From the NCBI GenBank assembly GCA_027365225.1, contig DAHXNV010000009.1, positions 21,344-85,343 on the forward strand: 64,000 nt of DNA. Direction: 5' to 3'. The translations under genes were made by a program, and so were the position numbers. Below the pieces are notes generated by a model that was not told the origin of the DNA, made no database searches, and was given only the letters and a program-made list of their open reading frames with translations. Numbering within the stretch: the first letter of the stretch is position 1; the number at the start of each line of letters is the position of its first letter. Positions 32,709 through 40,472 of the stretch are shown one piece after another. Origin of the DNA: Gammaproteobacteria bacterium. Lineage in GTDB: Bacteria > Pseudomonadota > Gammaproteobacteria > Steroidobacterales > Steroidobacteraceae.

Positions 32709-34112
32709 TCAGGCCCGCGCCGGCCGGACGGACCCGCCCGGTGCGCACCGCAGCTCGCGCAGCAGCTGCTCGTGCAGGCCGCCGAAGCCGCCGTTGCTCA
32801 TGATGAGCACGTGATCGCCCGGCCTGGCGGCGGCGGCCAGATCCCGCGCCAGCGCACCCACCTCGGCGCGACCCTGGGCCCGGCCCTGCAGGGCGGCCAG
32901 CACCGGCGCCGCATCCCAGCCCAGGTCCGGCGGTATGTACAGCCAGACCTCATCGGCCTTGGCGAGCGACCCGGCGAGCGCGGCGCGATGCACGCCCATG
33001 CGCATCGTGTTCGAGCGCGGCTCGAGCACTGCGACGATGCGCGCGGCGCCGACGCGCCGGCGCAGACCATCGAGGGTGGTGGCGATGGCCGTGGGGTGAT
33101 GCGCGAAGTCATCGTATACACGCACCCCGTTGACCTCGCCACGCAGTTGCATGCGCCGCGCCACTCCGCGGAACGACCCGAGGGCATCGATCGCGCGGGC
33201 CACCGGCACACCGGCATGACACGCCGCGGCAATCGCCGCCAGCGCATTTTCCATGTTGTGCGCCCCGAACAGGTCCCAATGCACGGTGCCGCGGGGCTCG
33301 CCCTGCTCGAGAACCTCGAAGGCCGAGTCGTCGGCCGCCGAACTAGTCGGGCGTGCGCGCCAGCAAACGTCGGGTCCAGCGTCGCGCGCGAAGCCCTCGG
33401 TCGGCGTCCAGCACCCCATCTGCAGTGCCGCGCGCAGATTCACATCACCGGCGTTCCACACGATGCGCCCGGTGCCGGGCACGGTACGGACGAGGTGGTG
33501 AAACTGGCGTTGGATTGCGGCCACGTCCGGATAGATGTCCGCGTGGTCGTACTCGAGGTTGTTGAGGATCGCCGTGCGCGGCCGGTAATGGACGAACTTG
33601 GCGCGCTTGTCGAAAAACGCGGTGTCATATTCGTCGGCCTCGATCACGAAGAACGCGCCCGTGCCGAGCCGCGCGCTCGTCCCGAAATCCGCCGGCACGC
33701 CGCCGATGAGAAAGCCCGGCGCGAGCCCGGCATGCTCGAGGATCCACGCGAGCATGGCGGTGGTGGAGGTCTTGCCGTGCGTGCCGGCCACGGCCAGCAC
33801 CCAGCGCGCGCGCAGCAACTCGTGCGCGAGCCATTCCGGACCCGACACATAGGGGATGCCTGCATCGAGCAGCGCCTCGACCACCGGCATGCCGCGGCGC
33901 ATCACGTTGCCGACCACCACCACGTCCGGCCGCGGCTCGAGCTGATCGGCCGCGTAGCCTTCGATGAGCTCGATGCCGAGCGCCGCGAGCTGCGTGCTCA
34001 TCGGCGGATAGACGTTGCGGTCCGAGCCGGTCACGCGATGGCCGGCCGAGCACGCCAGCGCCGCCACACCGCCCATGAACGTACCGCAGGCACCGAGAAC
34101 GTGAACGTGCAT
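32709..34112 (-). CDS. mpl: UDP-N-acetylmuramate:L-alanyl-gamma-D-glutamyl-meso-diaminopimelate ligase Mpl
   Basis: The 467-residue Mur-ligase-family enzyme starts MHVHVLGACGTFMGGVAALA. It carries the ATP loop AVAGTHGKTSTTAML (about 108-122), FFVIEADEYDTAFFDKRAKFVHY (Mpl-type metal and substrate region), and YDDFAHHPTAI. The GACGTFMG start and EADEYDTAFFDKR distinguish Mpl from MurC. It ligates recycled tripeptide to UDP-MurNAc, saving peptidoglycan precursors. The ATG at 34112 lies 11 bases after a TACAAT -10 element, so the 5' leader is very short. It is divergent from rnd. Confidence 0.95.
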   Translation of the reverse strand: MHVHVLGACGTFMGGVAALACSAGHRVTGSDRNVYPPMSTQLAALGIELIEGYAADQLEPRPDVVVVGNVMRRGMPVVEALLDAGIPYVSGPEWLAHELLRARWVLAVAGTHGKTSTTAMLAWILEHAGLAPGFLIGGVPADFGTSARLGTGAFFVIEADEYDTAFFDKRAKFVHYRPRTAILNNLEYDHADIYPDVAAIQRQFHHLVRTVPGTGRIVWNAGDVNLRAALQMGCWTPTEGFARDAGPDVCWRARPTSSAADDSAFEVLEQGEPRGTVHWDLFGAHNMENALAAIAAACHAGVPVARAIDALGSFRGVARRMQLRGEVNGVRVYDDFAHHPTAIATTLDGLRRRVGAARIVAVLEPRSNTMRMGVHRAALAGSLAKADEVWLYIPPDLGWDAAPVLAALQGRAQGRAEVGALARDLAAAARPGDHVLIMSNGGFGGLHEQLLRELRCAPGGSVRPARA

Positions 34113-34123
34113 AATTAAGATCC

Positions 34124-34129
34124 ATTGTA
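34124..34129 (-). promoter_or_regulatory. mpl -10 element
   Basis: TACAAT (34129-34124, minus strand) without a recognisable -35 ends 11 bases before the mpl ATG, giving a predicted leader of only about 5 bases. The 31-base mpl-rnd gap leaves no room for a longer one. Confidence 0.4.
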
Positions 34130-34143
34130 CCGATCGTCGTACC

Positions 34144-35220
34144 GTGCACCCAGTCACCACACCCGAACAGCTCGCCGAGATCGCCGGCCGGCTCGCACCA
34201 CAAGCGCTCATCGGACTCGATACCGAATTCCTGCGCGAGCGCACCTACCACGCGCAGCTGTGCCTGCTGCAGCTCGCGTGGAGCGACGGCGCCGCGTGCA
34301 TCGATCCGCTGGCGCTGACGGACCTCGGGGCGCTGCGCGGCACGCTGAGCGCGCCACCGGCCGTGAAGGTTCTGCATGCCTCGCGCCAGGATCTCGAGGT
34401 GCTGCTGCCGGCCGTGGGGCCGATACGGCCGTTGTTCGACACGCAGATCGCCGCCGCGCTGGCCGGGGAGAGCGCCCAGATCGGCTATGCCGAGCTGGTC
34501 CGGCGCCTGCTCGGCGTCGAGCTCGCCAAGGCGCACACACGCACGGACTGGTCGCGCCGGCCGCTGTCGGCCGAGCAGATCGAGTACGCGCTGGATGACG
34601 TGCGACATCTGTTGGCGCTCAAAGAGGTGCTGCAGGAGCGGCTCGACCGTCTGGGCCGCCTCGCCTGGCTCGCAGAGGAGCTCGCCGCGCTCGAGGACCC
34701 CGCCAGCCTCACGGTCGATCCCGATCAGGCGTGGCGGCGATTGAAGGGCCTGAGCGGACTCGATCCGGGACGGCAGCGCCTGCTGCACTCGCTCGCCGCC
34801 TGGCGCGAGCGGCGGGCGCTCGAGCGCAATCGGCCCCGGGGCTGGATTCTCGAGGATGGGCTGGTGCGGGAGATCGTGCTGCGCGTACCGCGCACGCCGA
34901 CGGCGCTCGGCGCCCTGCCCGGGATGCCGGCCGGCCTGATCGAGCGGTGCGGCCCGCAGATACTCGCGCGCGTGCAGGCGGCGGAGATTCCCGATCCGCC
35001 CCCACCGGTGAGCCGCCCGAGGCCCGACCCGGTGCGAAACGCCCGGTTGAAGCAGCTCGCGGCGGTGCTGCGCGCGGCGGCGAGCGAGCTCGGCCTGAGG
35101 CCGGAAGTGCTGGCGACCCGTCACGACCTCGAGCAGCTGGCCGAAGGCCGGGAGGACACCGCGGTGCTGCGCGGCTGGCGGCGCGAGGTGCTCGGGGAGC
35201 GGCTGCTCGCGGCGCGCTGA
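34144..35220 (+). CDS. rnd: Ribonuclease D
   Basis: The 358-residue enzyme has the DEDDy 3'-5' exonuclease domain: GLDTEFLRERTYHAQLCLLQ (DxE, about 24-43), HASRQDLEVLL, LFDTQIAA, and YALDDVRHLL with the Tyr and last Asp. An HRDC domain (about 209-285) and a degenerate second HRDC-like region follow, as in E. coli RNase D. It trims the 3' ends of tRNA and other stable RNA. It starts at GTG, divergent from mpl, and converges on adk with an 8-base gap. Confidence 0.94.
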   Translation: MHPVTTPEQLAEIAGRLAPQALIGLDTEFLRERTYHAQLCLLQLAWSDGAACIDPLALTDLGALRGTLSAPPAVKVLHASRQDLEVLLPAVGPIRPLFDTQIAAALAGESAQIGYAELVRRLLGVELAKAHTRTDWSRRPLSAEQIEYALDDVRHLLALKEVLQERLDRLGRLAWLAEELAALEDPASLTVDPDQAWRRLKGLSGLDPGRQRLLHSLAAWRERRALERNRPRGWILEDGLVREIVLRVPRTPTALGALPGMPAGLIERCGPQILARVQAAEIPDPPPPVSRPRPDPVRNARLKQLAAVLRAAASELGLRPEVLATRHDLEQLAEGREDTAVLRGWRREVLGERLLAAR

Positions 35221-35228
35221 GGCCGCCC

Positions 35229-35885
35229 CTACCGGGGCAGCACGGCCGTCAGCCGGCGAGACACCTCCCCCACGTCCCCCTGGGCGTCGATGCTGCGCAG
35301 CAAGCCCTGCCCCGCGTAGTACTCGATCAGCGGCGAGGTCTGCTGCTCGTAGACCCGCAGGCGCTGCGCCACGGTCGCTTCGTTGTCATCCGGCCGTTGG
35401 AACAGCCGATGCGGCTTGCCGGTCATCGGACAGCGCTCCTGCTCGAGCGACTCGCGCGGCGTCGTCAGCAGATTGACCACCCGGTCACAATCGCTGCATG
35501 TGCGCCGACCGGCGATGCGCCGGGAAAGCTCCGCGTAGTCCACTTTCAGTTGCACGACCACATCGAGCGGCTGGCCGATCCGCTCGAGCAGCGCATCGAG
35601 CGCGCGGGCCTGGGCGATGTTGCGCGGAAATCCATCGAGAATGAATCCACGCCCCGTGTCAGGCTCGCCCAGGCGCTCGCGGATCATCTCCAGCACGATC
35701 GAGTCCTCGACCAGCCGGCCCGCGGTCATGGCTTCCTTGGCCCGAACACCGAGCGGCGTGCCCTGAGCCACGGCGGCGCGCAGCAGATCGCCGGTGGATA
35801 TCTGCGGCATACGCTGTTGCTCGACCAGCCGCTGCGATTGTGTACCCTTGCCCGACCCTGGGGCCCCCAACAGGACGATGCGCAT
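35229..35885 (-). CDS. adk: Adenylate kinase
   Basis: The 218-residue long-form enzyme has the P-loop GAPGSGKGT (7-15), ISTGDLLRAAV, GFILDGFPRN (about 80-89) and a full LID domain (about 120-160). The LID has CSDC at its start but lacks the complete second Cys pair of zinc-binding adenylate kinases. It keeps ATP, ADP and AMP in equilibrium. It is transcribed from a good promoter at 35919-35947 and is divergent from the pyrophosphate-dependent phosphofructokinase gene. Long frames further upstream on this strand are shadows of that gene. Confidence 0.97.
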   Translation of the reverse strand: MRIVLLGAPGSGKGTQSQRLVEQQRMPQISTGDLLRAAVAQGTPLGVRAKEAMTAGRLVEDSIVLEMIRERLGEPDTGRGFILDGFPRNIAQARALDALLERIGQPLDVVVQLKVDYAELSRRIAGRRTCSDCDRVVNLLTTPRESLEQERCPMTGKPHRLFQRPDDNEATVAQRLRVYEQQTSPLIEYYAGQGLLRSIDAQGDVGEVSRRLTAVLPR

Positions 35886-35918
35886 GAGCAGGACAGTTTT
35901 CAGTGTGAAAGGTTTTGC

Positions 35919-35947
35919 ACCATACCGGGGCGTTACGGACCGGTCAA
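35919..35947 (-). promoter_or_regulatory. adk promoter
   Basis: TTGACC (35947-35942), a 17-base spacer and TATGGT (35924-35919) form a near-consensus sigma-70 promoter 33 bases before the adk ATG. Confidence 0.65.
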
Positions 35948-36020
35948 ACGGAGCGCACGCGGCCTGGCGCTGCGCTATCCTTGGCGCCGACTCAGCCTTT
36001 GACGAGTGCGGGGCCCCGTC

Positions 36021-37292
36021 ATGAACGATTCCGGAAAGAGAACTGCCTTCTACGCCCAGTCGGGCGGCGTCTCGGCCGTGATCAATGCCTCGGCATGCGG
36101 GGTCATCGAGACCGCGCTGCGCCGAACCCGGCAGATCGGCAAAGTGTACGCCGGGCGCGACGGCATCATCGGCGCGCTCACCGAGGATCTGATCGACCTC
36201 GGGCGCGAGAGCGCCGCCGCGATCCGCGGCCTGCGGCACACACCCGGCGGAGCGTTCGGCTCGGCGCGCTTCAAATTGAAAAGCATCGAGCAGAATCGCG
36301 CCGAGTACGAGCGGCTGATCGAGGTGTTCCGCGCCCACGACATCGGCTACTTCTTCTACAACGGCGGCAATGATTCGATGGACACCGCCCTGAAGGTCTC
36401 GCAGATCGGCCAATCGCTCGGGTATCCGGTGATCTGCGTCGGGGTACCCAAGACCGTCGACAACGATCTGCCGCACACCGACTGCTGTCCCGGCTTCGGC
36501 TCGGTGGCGAAGTACGTGGCCGTCTCGACCCGCGAGGCGGGCCTCGACGTGGCCTCCATGGCGCGCACCTCGACCCGCGTGTTCGTGCTCGAGGTGATGG
36601 GCCGGCACGCCGGCTGGATCGCCGCGGCCACCGGCCTCGCCGGCCGCAAACCGGGCGAGCCGCCGCACATCATCCTGTTCCCCGAGATCCCCTTCGAGCC
36701 GGAGCGCTTCCTCGAGCGGGTCAAACAGTGCGTCACGGACTACGGCTACTGCGTCATAGCGGTGTCCGAGGGTGCCGCATACCCCGACGGGCGATTTCTG
36801 GCGCAAGCCGGCACGCGTGATGCGTTCGGCCATGCGCAGCTCGGCGGCGCCGCTCCAGTCGTCGCGGACATGATCCGCCAGCGGCACGGCTACAAGCATC
36901 ACTGGGCGGTGGCGGACTACCTGCAGCGCGCGGCACGTCACGTGGCATCCAAAGTCGACGTCGAGCAGGCGTACGCGGTCGGCAAGGCGGCCGTGGAGCT
37001 CGCCCTCCAGGGTCACAACGCGGTAATGCCCACCATCGTGCGCAAGCGCTCCAAGCCCTACCAGTGGACCGTCGGCCAGGTGCCGCTCGCCGAGGTGGCG
37101 AACCGCGAGAAAAAGGTTCCGCGCGAATACATCACGGCGGACGGATTCGGCATCACCGCCGCGTGCCGGCGCTACCTGGAGCCGTTGATCGCCGGAGAGG
37201 CTTATCCGCCCTACCGGGAAGGGCTTCCCGATTATGTCCACATCAAGGGCGCGCCGGTGCGCCGCAAGCTGAAGACGACCTACCAGGTCTGA
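36021..37292 (+). CDS. pfp: Pyrophosphate-dependent 6-phosphofructokinase
   Basis: The 423-residue protein belongs to the phosphofructokinase family: TAFYAQSGGVSAVINASACG at the start, PKTVDNDLPHTDCCPGFGS as the substrate loop, and EVMGRHAGWIA. Two residues decide the phosphoryl donor. GGNDS (residues 115-119) has Asp118 where ATP enzymes have Gly, and PKTVDND has Lys where ATP enzymes have Gly (PGTIDND). This combination is specific for pyrophosphate. The enzyme makes fructose 1,6-bisphosphate reversibly from PPi. It lies 93 bases before hppA, the proton-pumping pyrophosphatase. A TATCCT -10 candidate sits 39 bases upstream of the ATG. GTG at 36006 is an alternative start. Confidence 0.93.
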   Translation: MNDSGKRTAFYAQSGGVSAVINASACGVIETALRRTRQIGKVYAGRDGIIGALTEDLIDLGRESAAAIRGLRHTPGGAFGSARFKLKSIEQNRAEYERLIEVFRAHDIGYFFYNGGNDSMDTALKVSQIGQSLGYPVICVGVPKTVDNDLPHTDCCPGFGSVAKYVAVSTREAGLDVASMARTSTRVFVLEVMGRHAGWIAAATGLAGRKPGEPPHIILFPEIPFEPERFLERVKQCVTDYGYCVIAVSEGAAYPDGRFLAQAGTRDAFGHAQLGGAAPVVADMIRQRHGYKHHWAVADYLQRAARHVASKVDVEQAYAVGKAAVELALQGHNAVMPTIVRKRSKPYQWTVGQVPLAEVANREKKVPREYITADGFGITAACRRYLEPLIAGEAYPPYREGLPDYVHIKGAPVRRKLKTTYQV

Positions 37293-37329
37293 GGGTGCGG
37301 CGGGCGGCACTCGAGCGGCCGCCGCGCCC
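37293..37329 (+). terminator. Hairpin between pfp and hppA
   Basis: GGGTGCGGC (37293-37301) pairs with GCCGCGCCC (37321-37329) with one G-U pair, enclosing a further GC-rich loop. It begins directly after the pfp stop and lies immediately before the hppA extended -10, so it probably separates two partly independent transcripts. Confidence 0.4.
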
Positions 37330-37337
37330 GCGTGATT

Positions 37338-37346
37338 TGCTATAGT
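37338..37346 (+). promoter_or_regulatory. hppA extended -10 promoter
   Basis: TGCTATAGT (TG at 37338-37339, hexamer TATAGT at 37341-37346) is an extended -10 without a clear -35. The predicted leader of about 33 bases contains GGGGGAG (37371-37377) 8 bases before the ATG at 37386. Confidence 0.6.
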
Positions 37347-37385
37347 TTCGGGTCTTTGCACGCTTTTTTTGGGGGAGACGAGCTG

Positions 37386-39437
37386 ATGAGTGTCAACCTG
37401 TGGCTCTGGACCGCGATCGCGGCCGGAGTGCTTGCCGTGGTGTACGGCGTGATCTCGACCGCGGCCATCATTCGCCTGCCGGCGGGCAATGCGCGCATGC
37501 AGGAGATCGCGGCCGCCGTTCACACCGGGGCCAAGGCCTATCTGAATCGTCAGTACACCACCATCCTGCTCGTGGGCATCGTGGTGTTCGTGATCCTCGG
37601 GGTCTTCCTCGGCTGGCCCACCGCCGGTGGATTCGCCGTGGGCGCACTGCTGTCCGGCGCGGCCGGCTACATCGGCATGAACATCTCGGTACGGGCGAAC
37701 GTGCGCACGGCGCAGGCCGCCACACAGGGCCTCAACGCCGCTCTGGCGGTTGCCTTCCGCGGCGGCGCCGTCACCGGCATGCTGGTCGCCGGCCTGGGGC
37801 TGCTCGGGGTCTCGGGCTACTTCATGGTGCTGCGCCACCTCATCGGCGAGCAGCTCGCGCTGCACGCCATCGTCGGGGTGGCATTCGGCGGCTCGCTGAT
37901 CTCGATCTTCGCGCGCCTGGGCGGCGGCATCTTCACCAAGGGGGCCGACGTCGGCGCCGACCTGGTGGGCAAAGTGGAGGCCGGCATTCCCGAGGACGAC
38001 CCGCGCAATCCCGCCGTCATCGCCGACAACGTGGGCGACAATGTCGGTGACTGTGCCGGCATGGCCGCCGACCTGTTCGAGACCTATGCGGTGATCGTGG
38101 TGGCCACGATGGTGCTCGGCGGCCTGCTGTTCGGCGGCAAGGGGGCCGGCGGCATCAACGCCGTGGTGTATCCGCTCGCCCTCGGCGCGATGTCGATCGT
38201 CTCGTCCATCCTCGGCACCTTCTTCGTCTCGACCGGCGAGGGCGGTAAGATCATGACGGCCCTGTACAAGGGTGTCGTCGTGGCCGGCTTGGTCTCAGCG
38301 GTCGGCTTCTACTTCATCACCCGCGCCCTGATGCCCGGCCTGGCGCTCTACGGCTGCTCGCTCATCGGCCTCGCCCTGACCGGCGCCTTGATCGTGATCA
38401 CCGAGTACTACACGTCCACGGAATTCAGCCCGGTGCGCAAGGTCGCTGCGGCGTCCCAGACCGGCCATGCGACCAACATCATCGCCGGCCTCGGAGTCTC
38501 GATGAAGGCGACGGCCGCGCCGGTGGTGGCGATCTGCCTGGCCATCTGGGGCTCCTACCAGCTCGGAGCGGCGCACGGCGTGGGCCTGTACGGCATTGCC
38601 GTGGCCGCCACCGCCATGCTGTCGATGACCGGAATGATCGTGGCGCTCGATGCCTATGGACCGATCACCGACAACGCTGGCGGCATCGCCGAGATGGCCG
38701 GGCTGCCGAAGGAAGTGCGCGACATCACCGACCCGCTCGATGCGGTCGGCAACACCACCAAGGCGGTGACCAAGGGTTATGCCATCGGCTCGGCGGCGCT
38801 CGCCGCGCTGGTGCTGTTCGCCGACTACACCCACTATCTGAAGGCCGCCGGCAAGCTCGTCGCCTTCTCGCTGTCGGATCCCGCGGTGATCATCGGCCTG
38901 TTCATCGGCGGACTGGTGCCGTATCTGTTCGGCGCGCTCGCCCTGGAGGCGGTGGGCCGGGCCGCCGGCGCGGTGGTCAACGAAGTGCGCCGGCAGTTCC
39001 GCGAGATCAAGGGGATCATGGAGGGAACCGCGAAGCCGGACTACTCGCGCGCGGTCGACCTGCTCACGCGGGCCGCGATCCGCGAGATGATCATTCCCTC
39101 GCTGCTGCCGATCCTGATGCCCATCGTCCTGGTAGTGATCATGAACCACCTGATGGGGCCCGGCGCCGGAATCCGGGCGCTCGGCGGGCTGCTGATCGGC
39201 ACCATCGTGACGGGTCTGTTCGTGGCGGTGTCCATGACCACCGGCGGCGGCGCCTGGGACAACGCCAAGAAATACATCGAGGAAGGCAACTTCGGCGGCA
39301 AAGGCTCGGATGCCCACAAGGCGGCGGTCACCGGCGATACGGTCGGCGACCCCTACAAGGACACCGCGGGACCGGCGATCAACCCGCTGATCAAGATCAT
39401 CAACATCGTCGCCCTGCTGATGGTCCCGCTGTTGTAA
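37386..39437 (+). CDS. hppA: Proton-translocating membrane pyrophosphatase (K+-independent type)
   Basis: The 683-residue protein has about 16 membrane helices. The catalytic cytoplasmic loops are intact: [41 protein letters not shown] (about 180-222) and, near the C-terminus, [12 protein letters not shown] with [22 protein letters not shown]. Lys459 in GNTTKA marks the potassium-independent proton pump; potassium-dependent enzymes have Ala there. It couples pyrophosphate hydrolysis to proton export, or in reverse makes pyrophosphate from the proton gradient. The neighbour pfp uses pyrophosphate, so the two genes form a pyrophosphate module. A frame start 54 bases upstream covers the promoter and is not used. 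Confidence 0.96.
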   Translation: MSVNLWLWTAIAAGVLAVVYGVISTAAIIRLPAGNARMQEIAAAVHTGAKAYLNRQYTTILLVGIVVFVILGVFLGWPTAGGFAVGALLSGAAGYIGMNISVRANVRTAQAATQGLNAALAVAFRGGAVTGMLVAGLGLLGVSGYFMVLRHLIGEQLALHAIVGVAFGGSLISIFARLGGGIFTKGADVGADLVGKVEAGIPEDDPRNPAVIADNVGDNVGDCAGMAADLFETYAVIVVATMVLGGLLFGGKGAGGINAVVYPLALGAMSIVSSILGTFFVSTGEGGKIMTALYKGVVVAGLVSAVGFYFITRALMPGLALYGCSLIGLALTGALIVITEYYTSTEFSPVRKVAAASQTGHATNIIAGLGVSMKATAAPVVAICLAIWGSYQLGAAHGVGLYGIAVAATAMLSMTGMIVALDAYGPITDNAGGIAEMAGLPKEVRDITDPLDAVGNTTKAVTKGYAIGSAALAALVLFADYTHYLKAAGKLVAFSLSDPAVIIGLFIGGLVPYLFGALALEAVGRAAGAVVNEVRRQFREIKGIMEGTAKPDYSRAVDLLTRAAIREMIIPSLLPILMPIVLVVIMNHLMGPGAGIRALGGLLIGTIVTGLFVAVSMTTGGGAWDNAKKYIEEGNFGGKGSDAHKAAVTGDTVGDPYKDTAGPAINPLIKIINIVALLMVPLL

Positions 39438-39454
39438 GGATCGGCGACCGCGGC

Positions 39455-39754
39455 TCAGGCACGGCCGGCGCGGGTCCGAATCAACACCGCGCTGACCAGG
39501 CGGTTGAGGCGCTCGCAATAAGCGGCGACCGGCGCGTCGGCCTCGGCCTGTTTTCCGATCAGCGCCTGGTGGATCTCGCACAGGCGCCGCTCGATGCGCT
39601 CATCGACCGTCATCGAACAGCCGATGAGCGCGCTGACGCAGGCGGTGATCTCCGCATCCAGCGCGCGCGCATCGCTGCCCGCGATCTCGACTCCGGTGAG
39701 CTCGCGGGGACAGCCGGCGGCCAGATGTTCGCACCAAAGACGGGCAAGCTGCAT
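39455..39754 (-). CDS. Hypothetical protein
   Basis: I do not recognise this 99-residue protein (MQLARLWCEHLAAGCPREL...). It is mostly helical and acidic with four Cys that do not form a zinc pattern, and has no signal peptide or membrane helix. A GTG at 39805 in the same frame would make it 116 residues. The shorter start is preferred only because AGGGA lies upstream. It sits alone on the minus strand between hppA (convergent) and msrB (divergent). Confidence 0.45.
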   Translation of the reverse strand: MQLARLWCEHLAAGCPRELTGVEIAGSDARALDAEITACVSALIGCSMTVDERIERRLCEIHQALIGKQAEADAPVAAYCERLNRLVSAVLIRTRAGRA

Positions 39755-39838
39755 GGGCTCGTGGCATCCCTGCCGCTCGTTCTCATAATGTAATGGACTC
39801 GGCACTCTTCATACCACGCCCAAAACCAAGATGCACCG

Positions 39839-39883
39839 GGCATTTTGACCGCGATACGTTGGCTCTCACCAACAGAATGCCCA
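39839..39883. repeat. Imperfect nested inverted repeat upstream of msrB
   Basis: GGGCATT (39839-39845) pairs with AATGCCC (39877-39883), and inside lies GTTGG (39859-39863) with CCAAC (39870-39874). The region is AT-richer than its surroundings. It could be a small structured RNA element or a leftover of a mobile or integron-like sequence; no further signature is present. Confidence 0.3.
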
Positions 39884-39996
39884 TTGGAACGACCTTCGGC
39901 GTGGTAACCGATTGATACGCAAGCCGCATTTTTCAGGACCGGATCGTTGTATTCCGGTCAATCCGGGCCGGCATGCCAACTGCCGGGACTCGACGA

Positions 39997-40019
39997 AACA
40001 GTAACAGACTGTTACTGTT
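39997..40019. promoter_or_regulatory. Perfect 23-base palindrome before msrB (operator candidate)
   Basis: AACAGTAACAG (39997-40007), one base, CTGTTACTGTT (40009-40019): eleven perfectly matched bases per arm. It ends 37 bases before the msrB GTG at 40057. The form and size fit a homodimeric repressor operator of TetR or MarR type. No regulator gene lies next to it. Confidence 0.55.
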
Positions 40020-40056
40020 CGGCGGTGCGGCTGCGGCCGCCCCGGAGGCGAGATTC

Positions 40057-40461
40057 GTGCAATCGGCCGAGCAGTTTTCCATCGTCAAGAGCGACGACGA
40101 GTGGCGGCGTGAGCTCACCGGCGAGCAGTACCGCGTGCTGCGCCGCCATGGCACCGAGCGCGCCGGCACCAGCGAACTCAACACCGAAGACCGTGCGGGC
40201 GTGTTCCGCTGCGCCGGCTGCGGTCAGGAGTTGTTCTCCTCGGCCGGCAAGTTCGACAGCGGCACCGGTTGGCCCAGCTTCTTCGCGCCGCTGCCCGGTG
40301 CGCTCGCAACACGACAGGACCGCAGCCTGTTGATGCGGCGTACCGAAGTGCATTGTGCCCGCTGCGGCGGCCATCTCGGCCACGTGTTTCCCGACGGTCC
40401 GCCGCCGACCGGTCAACGTTACTGCATCAACGGCGTGGCGCTGCGCTTCGAGCCGCGTTAG
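40057..40461 (+). CDS. msrB: Peptide-methionine (R)-S-oxide reductase MsrB
   Basis: The 134-residue enzyme has [23 protein letters not shown] at its start and zinc-binding pairs in [11 protein letters not shown] and [13 protein letters not shown]. It also has [11 protein letters not shown] and the catalytic Cys in [11 protein letters not shown]. It reduces the R-epimer of methionine sulfoxide in proteins. I start it at GTG 40057 because GGAGG lies 8 bases upstream and the length then matches the family. The longer frame from ATG 39973 would have to translate the palindrome and gives a Tat-like but unlikely leader. Confidence 0.9.
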   Translation: MQSAEQFSIVKSDDEWRRELTGEQYRVLRRHGTERAGTSELNTEDRAGVFRCAGCGQELFSSAGKFDSGTGWPSFFAPLPGALATRQDRSLLMRRTEVHCARCGGHLGHVFPDGPPPTGQRYCINGVALRFEPR

Positions 40462-40472
40462 CGGCCCACGGC

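Noticed and set aside
37332..37385. An upstream start for hppA giving 18 extra residues
   Set aside because: It would lie on the extended -10 element, and GGGGGAG is properly spaced only from the ATG at 37386.
35229..37865. An 878-codon minus-strand frame containing adk
   Set aside because: Only the last 218 codons are adk. The remainder is antisense to pfp and the start of hppA and crosses the adk promoter.
39973..40056. A Tat-like signal peptide on MsrB (ATG at 39973)
   Set aside because: The apparent [10 protein letters not shown] is produced by translating a perfect palindrome, and a well-placed GGAGG-GTG start lies downstream.
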